A DNA stretch of 64,000 nt from RUG14219 sp045538535 (GCA_045538535.1 JAZSRN010000045.1:1-64000); one strand, 5' to 3'; shown: positions 41,870-51,600, numbered from the stretch's first letter. The notes: generated from the letters alone by a model not told the origin. Numbers and translations are program-made.

Positions 41870-42082
41870 TTAGATTTTTTTAAACTCAATTTCGTACCCT
41901 AAAAGTTCACATATCTCGACCATTTCGTTATATTTTAGCGTTCCATTTATTAATTTAGAGGAGAGAGTTTGTTGATATACTTTTTTCTTGTTTGTTGAAA
42001 GCAACTCCGCAAGCCTGCTTATTGACAGGTTATTTTTCATCAAGAGTAATTTTACAATCTCACGCGCATCTTTAACTTCCAT
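41870..42082 (-). CDS. Small helix-turn-helix regulator (divergent from pilin gene)
   Basis: 70 residues from ATG 42082; upstream codons in frame lie in promoter-like DNA. The HTH is L-S-I-S-R-L-A-E-L-L-S-T-N-K-K-K-V-Y, ended by E-M-V-E-I-C-E-L-L-G-Y-E-I-E-F. It shares plan and exact start DNA (TATAATCAAATTATG) with the regulator at 5516-5761. It has no Shine-Dalgarno. It is divergent from the pilin gene at 42237 with 154 bp between, including that gene's promoter and an inverted repeat. Probably a local repressor (inference). Confidence 0.68.
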   Translation of the reverse strand: MEVKDAREIVKLLLMKNNLSISRLAELLSTNKKKVYQQTLSSKLINGTLKYNEMVEICELLGYEIEFKKI

Positions 42083-42088
42083 AATTTG

Positions 42089-42094
42089 ATTATA
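42089..42094 (-). promoter_or_regulatory. -10 element of leaderless HTH gene (second copy)
   Basis: TATAAT on the minus strand, 6 nt before the ATG at 42082; identical 15-nt context to 5759-5773. Confidence 0.55.
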
Positions 42095-42125
42095 GAAGAA
42101 ATTTTGTAACTTTAAATGTTTAAAC

Positions 42126-42154
42126 TTGACAGAATTTGGGTAATACAATATTAT
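42126..42154 (+). promoter_or_regulatory. Promoter of pilin gene 42237
   Basis: Perfect TTGACA (42126-42131), exactly 17 nt, TATTAT (42149-42154). It is the best promoter in the window and predicts a leader of about 75 nt. Confidence 0.65.
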
Positions 42155-42162
42155 TAATGTAA

Positions 42163-42191
42163 TAACATAAATTTTAATGTAAATTATGTTA
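42163..42191 (+). promoter_or_regulatory. Inverted repeat, candidate operator
   Basis: TAACATAA (42163-42170) and TTATGTTA (42184-42191), perfect 8-bp arms 13 nt apart, just downstream of the -10 box of the pilin promoter. It is placed where a repressor would block transcription. In an AT-rich background this could be chance. Confidence 0.35.
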
Positions 42192-42236
42192 AGAAAGGTA
42201 AATCATCGAGGATAAACATAGTTGAAAGGAAGTATT

Positions 42237-43349
42237 ATGAGAAAAGACCAATTACACAGATTTAAAGACTTTACCAAGCCGAGCAGAGCGGATTTGCGAA
42301 AGTATGGTTTTACGCTTGCAGAAGTATTGATTACCCTAGCAATCGTCGGGGTAGTAGCGGCGATTACTATGCCGGCGTTGATTGCGAATATTCAAGAACG
42401 AGTAAAAACCGCTCGTATCCAGAATATTAAACAAAAATTCGGCAAAGCAACAGATAAGATGAAATCACTTTCAACCTTAGGTGGTTATGCAACAACAATG
42501 GATTTTGTAAAAGAACTACAAAAACACCTCAAAATTGCAAAAGTCTGCGATAACCAACACTTAACCGAATGTTGGCCGACTGAGAAAGTAATCCTTGATG
42601 ACGAAGGCAAAGAGTGGGAAATCTCTAAAACCACAACCGGCAAACAATTAAAAATGACAAATGATGACACCCATGAATACGGTGACACAGTGGGTATCCT
42701 AACTGCTGACGGTACTGCGATGATATTAACCTACAATGCAAAATGTGATATTGACGAAGTTCCGGTGACTTGGTCAAACAATCAATCAAGTACATCCGGT
42801 TGTGTAGCTGCGGTATTCGACTGGAACGGAAGTAAAATGCCAAACCAACTATCCAATGATGTCATAACCTTCAACTCAGGCGGTTTAGGTTCTGCATGCG
42901 CTTTTGAAATCAATGGCAGTTGTTTTAAGGCACCACAAGCAGCAAACAAACCACTTACCTACGCAGAATGTGAAGCTAAAAAAGGAGACCTAGGAATAAG
43001 CTATTGTGTTTCTTATGATACAGATTATTGGGCAGGCGCAGTAGAAGTATGTGGTCATGTAGATAAAATGGCATCTATGGTAGATTTAGCGGCGATAGCC
43101 TCTGATATATATGGTACAATTGTTGGTGCATATGATGATGTATCTACTAGTACTGGGTATAACTCAACTATTGGAGCAAAATATGGTTTAGGAGATGCAA
43201 ACTCGTCGTCCTTTACTGTTTGGTCTGATGAAGGAACATCAAGTGCCGCATACATACGTAATTTTAATTCTCATAGTACAAATGCTGATGATTATGAGGG
43301 TATTAGACGTTTTATGAATAGCGGCTTAGTGTTGTGTAAAGGTGATTAA
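42237..43349 (+). CDS. Prepilin-like protein, full-length paralogue of the gene at window start
   Basis: 370 residues from ATG 42237 (AAAGGA 6 nt upstream; the longer frame starts at TTG). An unusually long basic leader of about 26 residues precedes G-F-T-L-A-E-V-L-I-T-L-A-I-V-G-V-V-A-A-I-T-M-P. The exported body has K-x-C/C pairs and blocks shared with the partial pilin at 2-538. Its C-terminal segment (about 43231-43320) has ordinary AT-rich codons, unlike that copy, but the end S-G-L-V-L-C-K-G-D and the DNA beyond the stop are the same. Pilus or pseudopilus subunit. May be an unmutated relative or donor of the variable gene. Confidence 0.85.
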   Translation: MRKDQLHRFKDFTKPSRADLRKYGFTLAEVLITLAIVGVVAAITMPALIANIQERVKTARIQNIKQKFGKATDKMKSLSTLGGYATTMDFVKELQKHLKIAKVCDNQHLTECWPTEKVILDDEGKEWEISKTTTGKQLKMTNDDTHEYGDTVGILTADGTAMILTYNAKCDIDEVPVTWSNNQSSTSGCVAAVFDWNGSKMPNQLSNDVITFNSGGLGSACAFEINGSCFKAPQAANKPLTYAECEAKKGDLGISYCVSYDTDYWAGAVEVCGHVDKMASMVDLAAIASDIYGTIVGAYDDVSTSTGYNSTIGAKYGLGDANSSSFTVWSDEGTSSAAYIRNFNSHSTNADDYEGIRRFMNSGLVLCKGD

Positions 43350-43360
43350 CTCGGTTATTT
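43320..43360 (+). repeat. Conserved 3' flank copy 2
   Basis: Matches 509-549 with one base different over 41 nt, including 11 nt after the TAA stop. The sequences diverge immediately after it. Confidence 0.6.
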
Positions 43361-43382
43361 GATATGGATAAATAATTAATAG

Positions 43383-43414
43383 CGCGGATGTTCTGTAGTT
43401 ACAGAACATCCGTG
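43383..43414 (+). terminator. Intrinsic terminator/hairpin after pilin gene
   Basis: CGGATGTTCTGT (43385-43396) pairs perfectly with ACAGAACATCCG (43401-43412), loop AGTT, and two more pairs outside. The following TGTTGT is a weak T-tract. Confidence 0.7.
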
Positions 43415-43546
43415 TTGTATACATCCCACTTAGTATGGTTGAGCGGTTATAAAGTAATTAATAAAATTTCATAATATAAATATGTTCTCGTAATTTTTTT
43501 ATGTTTCTTTTATACTGCAGTTATCTACTAATTATAAAGGTAAAAA

Positions 43547-43969
43547 ATGAAAATTGATGGAATAGGTGTGACGAAATCAAAATATAATTTTCGTGTTCAT
43601 TTTAATGGATATGTTGCGAAAAATGTAAAGATTTATCTTGATACTTTAGCTAAAAAAAATAATTTGGGAATTTGTGATGAGTTTTTGAATCTCTTGGATG
43701 ATAAGGCTAAGTTCTTACATAAGGAATCGGCTTTTTGCATTAATTCTAAATATCCTAATGATGAAAACTCTCTTAAATATTTGTATGGTTCCCCTGTGCC
43801 GGTAGGAGCAACATTGTCTGTTCATAATAAAAAGCTAAAAGAAACGGTTGATTTGTTTTCAATTGTTTCGTATCATCGTGATGGAACATCTACATATATA
43901 AATCCTGAAGAGTTATTAAATAAAATTCGTTCAATAAATCCTAAGTCGATAGAAGATACTTTGTTGTAA
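43547..43969 (+). CDS. Hypothetical protein with tag-like N-terminus
   Basis: 140 residues, RBS AAAGG 7 nt upstream. The N-terminus has K-Y-N-F-R-V-H-F-N-G-Y (F19-N-G), loosely like the tag motif of other proteins here. The rest is mixed alpha/beta with no signal peptide or membrane segment. It is followed after 9 nt by a 57-codon frame, probably the same transcript. No family recognised. Confidence 0.6.
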   Translation: MKIDGIGVTKSKYNFRVHFNGYVAKNVKIYLDTLAKKNNLGICDEFLNLLDDKAKFLHKESAFCINSKYPNDENSLKYLYGSPVPVGATLSVHNKKLKETVDLFSIVSYHRDGTSTYINPEELLNKIRSINPKSIEDTLL

Positions 43970-43978
43970 AAAGCAACT

Positions 43979-44152
43979 ATGACGTTCAATGAATTAGAGT
44001 CAAGGTTTAGTTTTAGTAGTAAATGGGTTAAAAAATATTTTTCTAATATAGTTGACTATACAAATGAATCCACAGAAAAACTGCCTACTCAATATTTGAA
44101 GCTTTTAGAAAAATATACTGTAGAAAAACAAATTATTAACAATCAATTATAA
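43979..44152 (+). CDS. Small protein, unknown
   Basis: 57 residues, M-T-F-N-E-L-E-S-R-F-S-F to a TAA at 44150. No clear ribosome site, but it starts 9 nt after the upstream stop, which allows coupled translation. Composition (Lys, Tyr, Asn, Glu) is that of real local proteins. Plausible but weakly supported. Confidence 0.4.
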   Translation: MTFNELESRFSFSSKWVKKYFSNIVDYTNESTEKLPTQYLKLLEKYTVEKQIINNQL

Positions 44153-44204
44153 TCAATTGCTATCGTTCGTTATGGTCGGGAAATAATCGGGAAAATACAA
44201 AAAA

Positions 44205-44278
44205 TACGAGTGGAGGGACTCGAACCCCCGACCTTTTCGTTCGTAGCGAAACGCTCTATCCAACTGGGCTACACTCGC
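44205..44278 (-). tRNA. tRNA-Arg (anticodon ACG)
   Basis: Read on the minus strand: acceptor GCGAGTG with CACTCGT (final G-U), D arm AGCCCAGTTGGATAGAGC, anticodon stem TTTCG/CGAAA around CTACGAA, T arm GGGGG-TTCGAGT-CCCTC. Discriminator A. CCA is not encoded, consistent with the cca gene in this window. The anticodon ACG (wobble A edited to I) reads CGU/CGC/CGA. Confidence 0.95.
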
Positions 44279-44316
44279 ATTTAATATTTTATTTAATTGT
44301 CAAATTTTATTTTGTG

Positions 44317-44363
44317 TCCTTTGGTTCGTAGCCAAACACTCTATCCAGCTGAGCTACGGGCGC
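44317..44363 (-). pseudogene. Truncated tRNA-Arg (ACG), 5' two-thirds only
   Basis: The minus strand gives GCGCCCG, D arm TAGCTCAGCTGGATAGAG and anticodon stem-loop TTTGG-CTACGAA-CCAAA. It then runs into unrelated AT-rich DNA, so the T arm and 3' acceptor strand are missing. It lies 38 nt upstream of the intact tRNA-Arg. It cannot fold as a tRNA. Likely a partly deleted tandem copy or a remnant of element excision. Confidence 0.85.
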
Positions 44364-44498
44364 TTATGTGCTAAAACCAAAATATTACATCCGGCTCATA
44401 TACTTATACTATCAAAAATATTTTTTTTTTTCAAGTACATATTACAAGCAATATATTAATTGCTTTATATATTTATCTCTGGTGTGTTTTGTTATATC

Positions 44499-44882
44499 TT
44501 ATCTTCTCACTTTATTTAATGTATCAAGTAATCCTTTATCAACATTTGATAAATAAATGTTTTCATTAAATTTGTCCGCAGATTTACAACATTTTTTAAT
44601 GAATTTCAATGGATTAGAAAAATGTTTTTCAAAATATCCTTCATTTAATTGATCTAAAATTTGCCCTTGTGCGTCTTGAATATACGCTGTAAAACGGCCC
44701 AATTCTTCGCGTAAATCAATTACTACCGGATTGTTTTCTTGTGAATCTACAAGTTTTTTAAATTCATCAATGTGTTTTGTCTTTTTTAAAGTTAGAGCCA
44801 ATCTATTTTTTACCGGTTCTGAAATATAAAGTGCACCAAAACTCTGTGAATTATTTCTATTTGAATAGTTGTTTACTTGCAT
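44499..44882 (-). CDS. Hypothetical protein with tag-like N-terminus
   Basis: 127 residues, RBS AAAGGAGAA. N-S-Q-S-F-G-A (F15) near the start is the tag-like motif. The rest is helical and basic, with no membrane segment or signal peptide (I-D-E-F-K-K-L-V-D, F-I-K-K-C-C-K-S-A-D-K). It is divergent from pgi, which has the same kind of N-terminal motif. No family recognised. Confidence 0.65.
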   Translation of the reverse strand: MQVNNYSNRNNSQSFGALYISEPVKNRLALTLKKTKHIDEFKKLVDSQENNPVVIDLREELGRFTAYIQDAQGQILDQLNEGYFEKHFSNPLKFIKKCCKSADKFNENIYLSNVDKGLLDTLNKVRR

Positions 44883-45030
44883 AATTATTCTCCTTTTGGT
44901 TATATAACACCCCTAAAAATAGGTTTTGATACAATATTACGAAACATTTACAATGCGTTAAACATGACAAAATGGTATCTTTATAGTAATATCTCATTGT
45001 GTAGGTACTAATATAGAAAGGTCGTACATT

Positions 45031-46329
45031 ATGTTGACAAAAAATTCATCAGTTAAAACAAGTTTTTCTGGTATTGATTTTAGCAAATACTCTTCAAAAA
45101 CTTCAGAATTTGTAAAAGAATTGGCTATTAGAGCCAATAAACCCGGATATTTTTTAAATTGGGTTAATTTACCGCAAGAGCAATTAAAAAGAGTTGACGA
45201 ACTATATGCGATGGTTGAAAGTTTTAAAAAACAAACCGGCAATTCAATGCTTAGTGTAATGGGTATCGGTGGTTCAAAACATACCGTTGAACACATGCTT
45301 GGTATCAATGGTTTAAACCTATGTTCTGAATCTGTACTCTTTTATTCTGATGTTGATTCAATTAGTTTTGAAAGATTTTTAACAAGACTAGGTCATGATG
45401 TTACATCTTCAAACTTTATGATTGCATCAAAATCCGGTTCAACTTTTGAGACAAAAGACGGATTTTTAAGAATTCAACAAATGTTGGTTGAGTCCTACAT
45501 TTCAAAAGGTCAATCTAAAGAAGAAGCTATGAAATCTGCAAGCAAACACTTTATTGCCGTAACTGATTGTAATTCAGAAAAAAGTGAATTAAGAAGAACT
45601 TCTATTGAAAATGGCTGGATTGGCGATTTGTTTATTCACGATGATGTGGGCGGAAGATTCTCTGCTTTTGATGATCACGCATTATTCACGCTTATTTGGG
45701 CTGGCATGAAAAAAGAAGACATGATTGCGATGTTAACTTCTGCTCAAGAAATTTCTGTTGAAGCTCTTTCTGAAAACTTAGAAATTAACGAATCTTTAAA
45801 ACAAGGTATTTTCTGGGCTGAAGCCGCTATGAACGGTATTGCACCTTCTGTACATCAATACATGGGTTCAATGTTTGAAAATACAGTTTACTGGCACGCA
45901 CAAATGCAAAATGAATCGGTTAAAGACACTTTGAAACAAGTTGCAAAAGTTCCGGATGCAATGCATCATAGTGCTGAAGCACATTTCAATCCGGCAAATA
46001 AACTTGTATTCGCGTTAACTGTTCCGGTTGACAATGGTGTTTGTTCTGAAAATGCTGAAGCATACATCGGCGCATTATCAAAATCTTATGAAATTACCGG
46101 TGCAACTTTTGTTGAAAGAGTTGAAACTTCATCGTTAGGTTTGACTCCGCAAGCTGCAGGTGCAATGTCTATGTTAAGAGCATACGCAACAATCTATCAA
46201 GAAATTGTTACGGCTGTTATGACTGGCAAAGCGTTACCTGAAGTTTTGGATAGTGTACTTCAACCACACGTAGAATTTTATAAAAAGAACTTAAAAGGTG
46301 GGGTTGTAGTTCCTGGTAGAATTTCATAA
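45031..46329 (+). CDS. pgi: Glucose-6-phosphate isomerase
   Basis: 432 residues. Double SIS-domain PGI: S-V-M-G-I-G-G-S-K-H-T near 72-82, S-K-S-G-S-T-F-E-T near 132, the G-G-R-F-S-A-F-D-D motif near 209, and the catalytic-Glu region N-G-I-A-P-S-V-H-Q-Y-M-G-S. It interconverts glucose-6-P and fructose-6-P. The first residues M-L-T-K-N-S-S-V-K-T-S-F-S-G add a tag-like motif (F12) ahead of the usual start of the fold, as in several non-enzymes here. It is a diverged bacterial Pgi. RBS GAAAGG. Terminator at 46351. Confidence 0.88.
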   Translation: MLTKNSSVKTSFSGIDFSKYSSKTSEFVKELAIRANKPGYFLNWVNLPQEQLKRVDELYAMVESFKKQTGNSMLSVMGIGGSKHTVEHMLGINGLNLCSESVLFYSDVDSISFERFLTRLGHDVTSSNFMIASKSGSTFETKDGFLRIQQMLVESYISKGQSKEEAMKSASKHFIAVTDCNSEKSELRRTSIENGWIGDLFIHDDVGGRFSAFDDHALFTLIWAGMKKEDMIAMLTSAQEISVEALSENLEINESLKQGIFWAEAAMNGIAPSVHQYMGSMFENTVYWHAQMQNESVKDTLKQVAKVPDAMHHSAEAHFNPANKLVFALTVPVDNGVCSENAEAYIGALSKSYEITGATFVERVETSSLGLTPQAAGAMSMLRAYATIYQEIVTAVMTGKALPEVLDSVLQPHVEFYKKNLKGGVVVPGRIS

Positions 46330-46350
46330 AGAAAATAATTGTCTATAAAG

Positions 46351-46384
46351 AAGCGGCGGAAGAATTTTCTTCCGCCGCTTTCTT
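46351..46384. terminator. Strong bidirectional terminator
   Basis: AAGCGGCGGAAGA (46351-46363) with TCTTCCGCCGCTT (46368-46380), loop ATTT, between convergent pgi and the wHTH gene. Confidence 0.92.
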
Positions 46385-46391
46385 ATGAAAT

Positions 46392-46715
46392 CTAATATTG
46401 AAAATATCTGTCAAAATCTATATCGTCAAAACAACATAACAATTTATAAACTTCATCATTTTCATCCAAGCGTTGAAAACTATAATTATCAAATTTCCAG
46501 TATTTCGGATTTATTCCTTTTACTCTAACTATGCCGGAGTCTTTAAGTATTGTTAGCTTCTTCTTAATGATTTCTACCGGTAAATCAACCATTTTTGCCA
46601 ACTCAACCGCGGTTACGCCGTCTTCGCACTCGCATTTTTCGGGAGTCATGAACATTAATTCAAGCCCGACTTTTTTTAAATCTTTGTCATCTATTTCTGA
46701 TTCGTAATCGTACAT
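46392..46715 (-). CDS. Small winged-helix regulator
   Basis: 107 residues. A winged HTH of ArsR/Lrp style is visible: T-A-V-E-L-A-K-M-V-D-L-P-V-E-I-I-K-K-K-L-T-I-L with a wing I-V-R-V-K-G. C-E-C near residue 28 and C-C near 93 may bind metal. TATTAT ends 6 nt before the ATG and there is no Shine-Dalgarno, so probably leaderless. Target unknown. Confidence 0.7.
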   Translation of the reverse strand: MYDYESEIDDKDLKKVGLELMFMTPEKCECEDGVTAVELAKMVDLPVEIIKKKLTILKDSGIVRVKGINPKYWKFDNYSFQRLDENDEVYKLLCCFDDIDFDRYFQY

Positions 46716-46756
46716 ATTACAATAATACCCACTTTAAAAATTTTTAAATCATTTTT

Positions 46757-47614
46757 TTATAGGATTAATTCAAAACATAATGTTTCGATTACAATATTTG
46801 CGTGTACACCTAAAAGAGTTTGCTTTCTTGCATTTTCTACCTTTTTAAAATCAAGTATTAATTTCTCTTGTAAAAGTCTGTTTTGAGAATTAGCTTTAAT
46901 TGCATAAGAAATGTAATTTTCAAACTCTTGTAAAACCAGTAAAATATCATTATTTTTGGTAAGTTCATAAAGTTTGTCATTAAATTCTAAAACTTGGTTT
47001 CTCTCAAGTAAAAAATAATCATTTACTGTATCTTGTACCATCGAGAAACTACGGTTTTCCTCTTGTATAGAAGGTACAAAAAAGCATTGCGCTCTTGATG
47101 CTATTGTTGCGATAACTTCTGATTTATCTTTAGTTAAAAAGAAGAAAGTAGTATTTTTAGGAGGCTCTTCAAAAGTTTTAAGCAAAGCATTTGCAGTTAC
47201 CGTTGGAAAAACTTTTTGATTAAGTCCGGCAAGATTTTTTTCTTCATCTCTGTCGCAAAAAATCATTACTCTGTGATAATCAGAAGTTATTGCGAGCGAA
47301 TCTCTAATCGTTTTTGCTTGAGCGGCGGAGATTATTGTTTTTGCGGTATCTGAAGAGTCTTTATTGTCTGATTTTGAAACGGTAATAACTGCCGGATGTT
47401 TATTATCTCTTATCCAACGGCAATTTAGACATTCGCAATTTTCTGATTTATCCGCAGAACAATTTAAGAGCCTCGCAATTTCAAGGGCAATATCATATTG
47501 CGCTTGAATATCATTACCGTAAAAAAGTATGCAATGCGCAATATTGCGATTTTCATTTGCAATGCCGTTAATAAAATATTTCATCAAAAAAGGATACTTA
47601 TCTGATAAATGCAT
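46757..47614 (-). CDS. holB: DNA polymerase III delta' subunit
   Basis: 285 residues. AAA+ clamp-loader fold without a normal P-loop: Y-G-N-D-I-Q-A near 33, zinc knuckle C-E-C-L-N-C near 60, N-A-L-L-K-T-F-E-E-P-P near 140 and I-A-S-R-A-Q-C sensor 1 motif near 167. It loads the sliding clamp with DnaX and delta. Its start overlaps the end of holA by 17 nt, so the two are coupled. Confidence 0.88.
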   Translation of the reverse strand: MHLSDKYPFLMKYFINGIANENRNIAHCILFYGNDIQAQYDIALEIARLLNCSADKSENCECLNCRWIRDNKHPAVITVSKSDNKDSSDTAKTIISAAQAKTIRDSLAITSDYHRVMIFCDRDEEKNLAGLNQKVFPTVTANALLKTFEEPPKNTTFFFLTKDKSEVIATIASRAQCFFVPSIQEENRSFSMVQDTVNDYFLLERNQVLEFNDKLYELTKNNDILLVLQEFENYISYAIKANSQNRLLQEKLILDFKKVENARKQTLLGVHANIVIETLCFELIL

Positions 47615-48551
47615 TCATAACCTCATCTTCTATACTAGCCGCTTGGCCCGCCTTTATTCGAAATTCAGCTTGAGTAAGTTGTTTTTTTAGTTTTACTAAA
47701 TCCTTTAAAGTTGTATCTTTCATTTTTTTTAAGGTACATTGCACTACGTACTCATGTTTGCCTATAAGTTTTGATAGTTCAAAACTGGAAAGCTGTTTCG
47801 ATTTCGCTTTTAAAATAATCCATCTTCTAGCCATTGTGTGAAGAAATGCAAGAATTTCAAGTGGTGATTTTTTATCCAAAAGTTTTTTGTATTCTAAAAG
47901 CGCTTTATCTTTTTCCCCTAGCAATAAAAAATCTGCAAATGTAAATGTATCTTCATTAGAAATACAGATTTCTTTGACCATAGCGGTTGTTACAACGTCC
48001 TTTGGATATGCAAATAGCTTTAATTTGTCGAGTTCTGCATCAATTTCTCGCAAATTATTCCCTATTTGCTCAATTAACGTGATTTGCGCATCTTTATCTA
48101 TTTTTAAACCTTTTGACTTAGCAAATTTAGTAACCCATTCGCAAAGTTCAGCGGTTCGAAAAGTAGGTATAGTATTAATTTCTTTTGAATTATATTCTTT
48201 AAGGGTTTTAAATAATTTCTTACGACTATCAATCTTTTTGTCACTGTCTTTAGGGATTTTAGCAACAAAAACAACATCTAAATTTTCTGTATTTTCTTCG
48301 AGTGCAGAAATAATTTGTTTCATTTCTTTATCTTCAAAAGTTTTTGAAAAATAATCAAGGCAATTGATTACAATAAGCATTTTACCAAACATTAAGGGCT
48401 GAGTTCTTAAAATTGCAATTAATTCCGCAAAATTGGGCGAATTATAAGTTTTAAAACTCATTTCAATAAAATTCTTATCGAGACCTTTTTTAAGTTTCTC
48501 AATTTCTTTATCAATAAGATAGTCTTCATCGCCGTAGAAAAAATAAATCAT
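47598..48551 (-). CDS. holA: DNA polymerase III delta subunit
   Basis: 317 residues. HolA pattern: I-Y-F-F-Y-G-D-E-D-Y-L-I-D near the start, Q-P-L-M-F-G-K near 52, the L-x-x-L...E-N...D-V-V-F-V-A-K second region, and a helical C-terminal collar with G-N-N-L-R-E-I-D-A-E-L-D-K-L. It opens the beta clamp. No Shine-Dalgarno is apparent. Direct coupling of holA with holB is uncommon and fits two parts of one complex. Confidence 0.88.
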   Translation of the reverse strand: MIYFFYGDEDYLIDKEIEKLKKGLDKNFIEMSFKTYNSPNFAELIAILRTQPLMFGKMLIVINCLDYFSKTFEDKEMKQIISALEENTENLDVVFVAKIPKDSDKKIDSRKKLFKTLKEYNSKEINTIPTFRTAELCEWVTKFAKSKGLKIDKDAQITLIEQIGNNLREIDAELDKLKLFAYPKDVVTTAMVKEICISNEDTFTFADFLLLGEKDKALLEYKKLLDKKSPLEILAFLHTMARRWIILKAKSKQLSSFELSKLIGKHEYVVQCTLKKMKDTTLKDLVKLKKQLTQAEFRIKAGQAASIEDEVMNAFIR

Positions 48552-48672
48552 ACTTAATTATTAACACAAATGAAAAATTTTTAAAAGTTGTGGTTTTATA
48601 ACATAAATGACAAAATAATGATAAAATGATATAATAGCGGTAAAGTTTTATAAGTTATCAAAAGGAATAGTA

Positions 48673-51600
48673 ATGGAAACAGTAACAAAACCCAAAATAA
48701 CACCAAACGAAAAACAACAAGAAGCAATCAATATTCTAAAAGGGCAAGTAATGCTTTTAGCCGGTCCCGGCACAGGCAAAACATTTACTGTTATTAATCG
48801 TATTGAAAAAATGCTTAATGAAGGAATCACTCCGAGTTCAATTTTATGCTTAACGTTTTCTGATGCAGCCGCCGGAGAAATGAAGCAACGATTAATAAGC
48901 AAAATGGGTGTTATTGCATCTGCTGTGCGAGTTTACACATATCATTCCTTTTGTCACGATATAATAAAAAGTTTTCCTACTCAATTTTCATTAGGTATAA
49001 ATGTCAAATTAATTAATGACACTGAAAAAATTGCAATTATGAAAGAATGTATTGATGATGCAAATCTGGAACATTTTGTTGCCCAACGCGGAGATAAATA
49101 TTTCCATACAAAAAACTTTATTACATATATTGAAAAACTAAAATTAAAACGCACAAACAAAGATGAATATTTGAGTTGTATCGAATCAAATCCTTCTTTA
49201 ATGCCAAGATTAAGAGAATTGGAAGCAGAAATTTATGAACGAGAAAAAGCCGGAAACACGAAAAACAAAGGCCGATATGACGAAATTGAAAAAATCAAAA
49301 TCAATATCGAAAAAGCCAAAGAATTATGGTTATTATATGAACTTTACTCTAACAAAATGATAGACAAAAATTTGATTGACTTTTCAGACATGATTAATTT
49401 TGTTCTTACCGCATTTGAAGAGGATAGCGCATTTTTAGCCGAAGTTTCAAATCAATACAAGTATTTTTTGGTTGATGAATATCAAGACACAAATGATTTG
49501 CAAAATAATATTATTTTTAACCTACTAAACGGCAATAATGAAAAAAATATTTTTGTAGTAGGGGATGATGATCAAATAATTTATGGATTTCAAGGTGCAA
49601 AATCGGATAATATTGAAAATTTCCTCACACATTATCCAAATACAAAAGTAATTTGTTTGGAAGAAAATAACCGTTCTACTCAATCAATTTTGGATTTTAG
49701 TTATGAAGTTATAAAACAAGATTTAGAAAGATTGGAGAATAATGAAAAATTTTCAAAATATAATATTTGCAAAAGATTAACTGCTAAAAATCCAAAAATA
49801 ACCGTTCAAGATAAAAAAATCAAAAGAATACAGTTCGGTAATAGCCTTCAAGAGTTTAATTACATAGTTGAAGACATAAAAAATATTGTAAATTCGGATA
49901 TTTGTCCTAAGAAAAATCAAGAGGAAAAAGATTTATCTCAAATTGCTATAATTTCGAAAAAACGTTCTGAGTTGCAAACATTTGCAGAACTATTAAAGGG
50001 TAAAAATATTCCGTATCAACTTGATGAAGGAAAAAGTATTTTTGCAATACGTTCATCTATTCTAATCTATTTTTACATAAAGGCTCTTAATAATCATCTA
50101 TTAGCCAGTGACAAGTTATTTGGGCTAATGATTTCTGAACCGTTCAAAATAGATTTGGAAGATTACAATAAAATATTGAACGAACAAAGGATTGCTCGTA
50201 AAAATGCGCCAACGGATTTTATTTCATTAATGAAAACATTGCAAAATTGGAAAAATCCACAAAAAATTCAAGAGTTTTTACAGACATTTGAAAACTTGAA
50301 AACATATTCAAATACAAATACTTTAAGAAATACGATTGTAGAAATTATAAATCGAACAGGTATTTTAGAATATTTTTGCAAAACAGAAAACAACCGTCAC
50401 GAAAATCTCATGGGTATTAAAAAATTCATAGATGAAGCTTCCAATTTTTCTGATGTTGATACTACAATAACTCTTTCTGATTTTGTCCAATACCTTGACG
50501 AATGTTTATTAAATGAAATAGATATCAATGTTGATAAAAACAATACAATTCAAAATGCAATACAATTAACTACTTATCATGGTTCTAAAGGGCGTGAATT
50601 TGAACATGTATATTTGCCAAATTTAATTTCTAAAAACTGGGAAGATTTTAGAATGCCTGGAGAATATAATTTAATTACCGATAATACATTAACAAAAGAG
50701 GAGCAATCACGCATTAAAGATAGTGAATTATTAAAGCTTCTTTTTGTTGGTATCACAAGGGCAAAACATAGCTTGATGTTGTCTTTCGCAGATATGGATA
50801 ACGGCAAACCGCTTCAGATAACAAAATATCTGTCCGCGTTTACAAACTATGATTTTGATAATAAGCAAATACAATACAATGAAGAAGATTTTACAAAAGA
50901 ATTTTTCCGCAGTATATCGAGAGATGTTTTTGATAACCAAAAAGCATTTAGGAGTGAAATTGAGCAACGCGTAAAACAAATTGTTCTTTCACCAAGTCGT
51001 CTTAACGACTATCTTGATTGCCCAAGAAAATTTTTCTACGTAAAAGTTTTAAACATTGATGTAGAAGAAGCAGATTGGGATTATGCAAATTACGGTTCGC
51101 TTATGCACTTAATACTTGAAAATGCCGTAAAAATAGCCAAACAAACATCTGTTTATCCTAATTTAGAAAATATGCTTGATGAATTTCGCAAAGGGCTTGA
51201 TAATATAAGATTTACTTCTCTTGCTATGAAAGAAAAATTTGAAAAACTTGGTGAAAATGCACTAAGAAATTATTATCCGATATTTATCCAAACTCCTCCG
51301 GAAAATATAATCGATACAGAATATTCATTCGATGGCGTTAGTATTGATGAGCACTTTATTACCGGTAAAATCGACCGAATTGAGGTAAATAAGGATGGAA
51401 CATACGAACTTTATGATTACAAAACCGGTCAACCGGTTAGTGAAAAACAAGTTGCTATCGGGGGTACAAAAGAAAATTACTATAATCAATTATGTTTTTA
51501 CAAATACGCATTTGAAAAAGCTACCGGTAACAAAGTTTCAAGAGTCGGACTGATTTATGTCGAAAATCCGGGTAAAAATGTTTATAAAAAACTTGATAAT

